Below, piece after piece: positions 59,791 through 64,000 of a stretch of DNA of 64,000 nt (within the stretch, counting starts at the first letter, position 1; each line of letters starts with the position of its first letter). The DNA comes from Nocardia sp. CDC159 (GTDB lineage Bacteria; Actinomycetota; Actinomycetes; Mycobacteriales; Mycobacteriaceae). The notes beneath the pieces were generated by a model. That model did no database searches. It saw only the letters and a list, made by a program, of their open reading frames with translations, and had not been told where the DNA came from. Location: NCBI RefSeq assembly GCF_023740735.1, contig NZ_JAMRXH010000004.1, forward strand, positions 434,001 through 498,000. The letters run 5' to 3'. The position numbers and the translations under genes are program-made.

Positions 59791-59983
59791 TCGGCAATCG
59801 GCCAGCACATCGAAGCCGTGCTCGCAGAGCTCGTCGGCCGCGAGCGTGACCGAGGTCACTCGCCTGTGTCTTCGGCCCTTCCGGACGAATTGGGCAGAGT
59901 GGTCCCATGGGACCGATGTGCATGATCGAATTCTCGACCGGTCGTTCGGCAACGATCCGGCGATCCCCGCGGCGGTGGTCGGC

Positions 59984-60421
59984 ATGAGCAGGCTGCCGGG
60001 CGTGGGCGAGCGGCTGTTCGTCTACGGCACCCTGCAGTTCGGCCCCGTGCTCGAGGAGTTGATCGGCCGCACGCCGGATTGCGAGGTCGCGGTGGTGCGC
60101 GACTGGCGGGTGGCCACGCTGCCCGGCCGGTTGTATCCGGGCCTGGTGGCCGCGCCCGGTCGGATGGCCGCGGGGCTGGTGCTCGAGGGCCTCACCCCGG
60201 CCGAATGGGAGGTCCTCGACGCGTTCGAGGACGAGGAGTACGAGCTGCGTGCCATCGAGGTGATCGGTCGCACCGATCCCGTGCCGACCTACGTCTGGAC
60301 CGCCGAGGTCGGCCGAAACGATTGGGTGCCAGAGGTTTTCGCGGCCGACCATCTGGACCGGTTCGTGGAGCGGTCCGCGCGCTGGCGGCGCGAGGCCGCC
60401 CATCGGACCGCCGGACAGTAG
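59984..60421 (+). CDS. gamma-glutamylcyclotransferase (AIG2)-like protein
   Basis: From the ATG at 59984 (MSRLPGVGERLFVYGTLQFG), 145 residues. The FVYGTLQFG opening, GRLYPGLV near residue 50, LEGLTPAEWEVLDAFEDEEYELRAIEV with the active-site glutamate in DAFEDEEYEL, and WTAEVGR at the end match the GGCT/AIG2 fold. Such enzymes cyclise gamma-glutamyl amines or act on small glutathione-like compounds. In mycothiol-using actinobacteria the role is uncertain. Confidence 0.85.
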   Translation: MSRLPGVGERLFVYGTLQFGPVLEELIGRTPDCEVAVVRDWRVATLPGRLYPGLVAAPGRMAAGLVLEGLTPAEWEVLDAFEDEEYELRAIEVIGRTDPVPTYVWTAEVGRNDWVPEVFAADHLDRFVERSARWRREAAHRTAGQ

Positions 60422-60640
60422 TCCGGACCACAGCCCGGGCGATTCTACGCCGATCTCCGGAGATCGTGTCACGGGTCACACTCTGCACAGCCCGTGCCCA
60501 CTTCGAAAGTGTCTGATTGCGCACACTGCGCAATTTCTGATCCATCTGTTGTTCATTCAGCGTCATGCGGACAGGATGACGGCGACGAATGCTCAACTTC
60601 GAGAGGCGTCCACAAGGCGCCGAACGGACGGGTGGAACTG

Positions 60641-63600
60641 ATGACCGAGCTCGCCGACCGCGAACTGCTCCCAGCGCCGTACGACCTCGCCGACCGCTAT
60701 CGGGTCGGCGGCGGCACCGTCGTGCTGACCGGTGTCCAGGCCATCGCGCGCCAGCTGGTGGAACAGCATGTGCGCGATCTGCGGGCCGGAAGACGGGTGG
60801 GCACCTTCGTCTCCGGCTATCAGGGTTCGCCGCTCGGCGGTGTCGACCGGATGCTCGCGGGCATGCCGGAAGTGCTGTCCGAGCACGATATTCGCTTCGT
60901 CCCGGGCCTGAACGAGGAATTGGCCGCCACCGCGGTGTGGGGCAGTCAGGGTGAATTGCCCGACGGCGCCGCCCTCACCCACGACGGCGTGGTGGGCGTC
61001 TGGTACGGCAAGGGGCCGGGCCTGGATCGCTCCACCGACGCCCTGCGGCACGCGAACATGTACGGCGCCAACCCCAATGGCGGCGTGCTGCTGCTGGTCG
61101 GCGACGATCCGGCGTCGAAGTCCTCCACGGTTCCGGCCGTCTCGGAGCGCTCCCTGGCCGCGATGAACATCCCGGTGTTGTTCCCGCGCAATGCCCGCGA
61201 GATCATCACCATGGGCCTGCACGGCGTGGCGCTCTCGCGGGTGTCCGGCTGCTTGGTGGCGCTGAAGATCGTGGCCGATGTGGCCGACGGCGCGTGGACG
61301 GTCGACGGATCGGTCGGCGACATCGATATCGTCGTGCCCGAGATCCAGTGGGAGGGCAGGCCGTTCACCTATCGCCAACGCCCGATGGCCGCCCCGACCG
61401 ACAGCGTGATCGCCGAGGCCGATCTGTACGGTCCGCGCTGGGAACTGGTCAAGGCCTACAGCACACTCAACGATCTGGACGTCATCGAGATCGATCCGCC
61501 GCACGCGCGCATCGGGATCGCCGCCACCGGAACAACTTTCGATGCCGTCCGACAGGCCCTGATCGATCTGGGCGTGGACGACGAGGCACTGCACCGCGCG
61601 GGCGTGCGGCTGCTGCGTATCGGCATGCCGTTCCCGGTGGCGCCGCAGCGGGTGCTCGAATTCGCCCGGGGCCTGGAGCGTTTGATCGTGGTCGAGGACA
61701 AGACCGCCTTCATCGAGACCCAGATCCGCGAGATCCTCTACGGCACCCCCGACGCGCCGCAGATCGTCGGCAAGCGCGACGGCCAGGGCCGTCCGCTGTT
61801 CGATCAGGACGGCGAGTTGACCGCCGGGCGGATCGCCAAGCCGCTGCGTCGCGTGCTCGACGGGCACCTCGAGATGAAACGTCCCCTGCCGCAACCGCTC
61901 TCACTGGCCGTGCTGCCGAGCAAGCGCGCCGCCTACTTCTGCAGCGGCTGCCCGCACAACCGCTCCACCGCGGTACCGGAGGGCTCGCTGGCCGGGGGCG
62001 GTATCGGCTGCCACACCATGGTCACCATGTCCGGCCGCGACGACTCCAAGGTGCTGGGCCTGACCCAGATGGGCGGTGAGGGCGCGCAGTGGATCGGATT
62101 GGCGCCGTTCACCGAGGTGCCCCACCTGTTCCAGAACATCGGCGACGGCACGTATTTCCACTCCGGTCAGCTGGCGGTGCAGGCGTGCATCGCGGCCGGG
62201 GTGAACATCACCTACAAGCTGCTCTACAACGACGTCGTCGCGATGACCGGCGCGCAGGACGCGGAGGGCGCGCTGGCCGTGCCGAGGCTGACCCACAAGC
62301 TCGCGATCGAGGGCGTCAAGCAGATCATCGTCTGCGCCGACGAGCCGAAGAAGTACCGCAAGCGCGACCTCGCCCCGGGAACCCTGCTGTGGCACCGGGA
62401 TCGGCTCGACGAGGCGCAGCGCGCGCTGCGCGAGATTCCGGGGGTGACCGTGTTGATCTACGATCAGCACTGCGCCGCCGACGCCCGCCGTCAGCGCAAG
62501 CGCGGCACGCTGCCCACCCGCAACACCCGCGTGGTCATCAACGAGGCGGTGTGCGAGGGCTGTGGCGACTGCGGGGTGAAGAGCAACTGCCTGTCGGTGC
62601 AGCCGGTGGAGACCGAATTCGGCCGCAAGACCCGCATCGATCAGACCTCCTGCAATACCGACTACAGCTGCCTGGACGGCGACTGCCCGTCGTTCGTCAC
62701 CGTGGAGCTGCCCGATCCGGCGAAGGCCAAGGCCCGCAAGCGAACCCGGCCCGAACCGCCCGCGCTGCCCGACCTCGAGCTCGCCGCCCCGACCACCACC
62801 CAGAACGTCTTCCTGGCGGGTATCGGCGGCACCGGCATCGTGACGGTCAACCAGGTGCTGGCGACCGCGGCCATGCGCGCGGGCTACGAGGTGGCCAGCC
62901 TGGATCAGATCGGGCTGAGCCAGAAGGCCGGTCCGGTGGTCTCGCATCTGCGTTTCGCCCCGGGGGAATTGGAGCCGTCCAACCGGCTGACCCCGGCCAG
63001 TGCCGACTGCATTGTGGCCTTCGACCTGCTCGCCGCGACCGACAACAAGAACCTGGCCTACGGATCGAAGCAGACCACGCTGTCGGTGGCCTCGACCAGC
63101 AAGACCCCCACGGGGGAGATGGTCTACGACAAGTCGGTGACCTATCCGGAGACCGCACTGCTGCTTTCGCGGCTGGAGAACGTCTCGCGCACGGTGCACT
63201 CCTTCGACGCGCTGGCCGCCGCCGAGGAGCTGTTCGGCAACACCACCGCCGCCAACTTCCTGCTGGTCGGCGCGGCCTATCAGCTGGGCGGACTGCGCCT
63301 GCCCGCCGCCGCGATCGAGGAGGCCATCGAGATCAACGGCGTGGCCGTCGCGGCGAATATCGCGGCGTTCCGCTGGGGTCGGGCCGCGGTCGCGCGGCCG
63401 GCGGAATTCGCGGCCGCCACTACGCGCCCGCAGCCCGAGCGCACCGAGATCGCGGTCCCCGCAGACCTTTTCGACGGCCTCACCGCCACCGGGGAGACCA
63501 GGAGACTGGTCGAGCTGCGCGCGGTGGAGCTGATCGGCTTCCAGGGGGCGCGGGTGGCCCGCGAGTACGTCGCCACCGTGCAGCGCATCTGGGCGGCCCA

Positions 63601-64000
63601 GCGGGCGGTCACCGACCGCACCGAATTCAGCGAGCAGGTCGCGCGCGGACTGTACAAGTTCACCGCCTACAAGGACGAGTACGAGGTAGCGCGGCGGCTG
63701 GTCGATCCGGCCTTCCTGGAGGAGGTTTCGGCCCAGGTGCCCGAGGGGGCGAACCTGACCTACAAGCTGCACCCGCCGATCCTGCGCGCGCTGGGTCGCA
63801 AGAAGAAGATCGGCTTCGGCCCGCGCGGCCACGTCGCACTGAAGGTGCTGGCCAAGGGTAAGCGACTGCGCGGCACCAAGTTCGACCCGTTCGGCTATAT
63901 GCACGTGCGCAAGGTCGAGCGCGCCCTGCTCGCCCACTACACCGACATGGTCACCGCCCTGGCCGACACCCTGGCCACCGACTACAACCGCGCCGTGCGG
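60641..64000 (+). CDS. indolepyruvate:ferredoxin oxidoreductase (alpha-gamma fusion), 3' end outside window
   Basis: The frame starts at the ATG at 60641 (MTELADRELLPAPYDLADRYRVG) and is open for 1120 codons to the right edge. The order is a TPP-enzyme pyrimidine-type domain (FVSGYQGSPLGGVDRML, then GLNEELAATAVWGSQ), a core domain with CSGCPHN near residue 430, a PP-type domain with GGGIGCH, a ferredoxin-like cluster region (CEGCGDCGVKSNC and CLDGDC near residues 635-685), and a gamma-type domain (AGIGGTGIVTVNQVLATAA). This single-chain, aerobic actinobacterial type decarboxylates indolepyruvate or branched 2-oxoacids to acyl-CoA. The C-terminus is cut off. Confidence 0.92.
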   Translation, partial: MTELADRELLPAPYDLADRYRVGGGTVVLTGVQAIARQLVEQHVRDLRAGRRVGTFVSGYQGSPLGGVDRMLAGMPEVLSEHDIRFVPGLNEELAATAVWGSQGELPDGAALTHDGVVGVWYGKGPGLDRSTDALRHANMYGANPNGGVLLLVGDDPASKSSTVPAVSERSLAAMNIPVLFPRNAREIITMGLHGVALSRVSGCLVALKIVADVADGAWTVDGSVGDIDIVVPEIQWEGRPFTYRQRPMAAPTDSVIAEADLYGPRWELVKAYSTLNDLDVIEIDPPHARIGIAATGTTFDAVRQALIDLGVDDEALHRAGVRLLRIGMPFPVAPQRVLEFARGLERLIVVEDKTAFIETQIREILYGTPDAPQIVGKRDGQGRPLFDQDGELTAGRIAKPLRRVLDGHLEMKRPLPQPLSLAVLPSKRAAYFCSGCPHNRSTAVPEGSLAGGGIGCHTMVTMSGRDDSKVLGLTQMGGEGAQWIGLAPFTEVPHLFQNIGDGTYFHSGQLAVQACIAAGVNITYKLLYNDVVAMTGAQDAEGALAVPRLTHKLAIEGVKQIIVCADEPKKYRKRDLAPGTLLWHRDRLDEAQRALREIPGVTVLIYDQHCAADARRQRKRGTLPTRNTRVVINEAVCEGCGDCGVKSNCLSVQPVETEFGRKTRIDQTSCNTDYSCLDGDCPSFVTVELPDPAKAKARKRTRPEPPALPDLELAAPTTTQNVFLAGIGGTGIVTVNQVLATAAMRAGYEVASLDQIGLSQKAGPVVSHLRFAPGELEPSNRLTPASADCIVAFDLLAATDNKNLAYGSKQTTLSVASTSKTPTGEMVYDKSVTYPETALLLSRLENVSRTVHSFDALAAAEELFGNTTAANFLLVGAAYQLGGLRLPAAAIEEAIEINGVAVAANIAAFRWGRAAVARPAEFAAATTRPQPERTEIAVPADLFDGLTATGETRRLVELRAVELIGFQGARVAREYVATVQRIWAAQRAVTDRTEFSEQVARGLYKFTAYKDEYEVARRLVDPAFLEEVSAQVPEGANLTYKLHPPILRALGRKKKIGFGPRGHVALKVLAKGKRLRGTKFDPFGYMHVRKVERALLAHYTDMVTALADTLATDYNRAVR

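Noticed and set aside
1..64000. Mobile elements, prophage, tRNA or rRNA genes
   Set aside because: I found no transposase, integrase or tRNA cloverleaf sequence, and no terminal inverted repeats flanked by target duplications. A tRNA scan would be needed for a firm negative.

Overview
The window is very GC-rich actinobacterial chromosome, most likely Nocardia or a close mycolate relative such as Rhodococcus. Pointers are the lexA / LysM (ChiZ-type) / nrdR neighbourhood known from mycobacteria and nocardiae, an lsr2 gene, an ahpC-ahpD-oxyR locus, the XRE(DUF5753) / DUF574 methyltransferase / DUF397 families, GTG and TTG starts, and several apparently leaderless genes. I see no insertion sequence, prophage, CRISPR array, tRNA or rRNA; this looks like ordinary chromosome with accessory patches.

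Layout: 1-640 is the end of an MFS transporter. 690-6126 (minus) is a fatty- or side-chain-acid catabolic operon (CoA-transferase, two acyl-CoA dehydrogenases, a YWTD-type propeller, a hydroxyacyl-CoA dehydrogenase) with a divergent LysR regulator. 7.1-16.5 kb holds single genes: an AAC(3)-type acetyltransferase, a secreted beta-lactamase-fold serine hydrolase, a sugar O-acetyltransferase, a PNPOx-like protein, a quinone-type oxidoreductase, an alpha/beta hydrolase, and a compact trio of diiron-oxidase-like, methyltransferase and CDGSH proteins. 16.5-17.3 kb encodes a potassium-channel-like protein with an altered filter. 17.3-22.1 kb (minus) is a tightly overlapping four-gene operon that I match to the functionally unknown SCO2521-SCO2524 family set; it includes a variant P-loop ATPase and has a repeat-rich upstream region.

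22.4-24.4 kb is an OafA-like acyltransferase. 24.6-27.5 kb is an XRE / DUF574 / DUF397 regulatory module with operator-like repeats and two small divergent genes. 27.5-35 kb contains a PucR regulator, a candidate 23-residue peptide, an aromatic prenyltransferase, a secreted hydrolase, a MetE-like protein, a second DUF574 methyltransferase and a PAS-GGDEF protein. 35.4-40.8 kb has lsr2, a PAS-ANTAR protein and an NRAMP-related transporter that I place under an M-box (Mg2+) riboswitch, with a divergent CDF metal exporter whose promoter carries a palindromic operator.

40.9-51 kb is housekeeping: CtaG-like, lexA with SOS boxes, chiZ-like, a secreted protein, nrdR, a methyltransferase and hrpA. 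51-64 kb holds membrane proteins, a class III aminotransferase, GNAT, GlxA-type regulator, SnoaL-like and PhzF proteins, the ahpCD/oxyR peroxide-defence locus, an MBL-fold hydrolase, a gamma-glutamylcyclotransferase-like protein, and the first 1120 codons of an indolepyruvate:ferredoxin oxidoreductase that runs off the right edge.

The strongest leads are the SCO2521-2524-like operon with its helically phased repeats, the M-box plus non-canonical NRAMP pairing, the HDO/methyltransferase/CDGSH trio, the channel with an LGPGD filter, and the 23-residue peptide gene.
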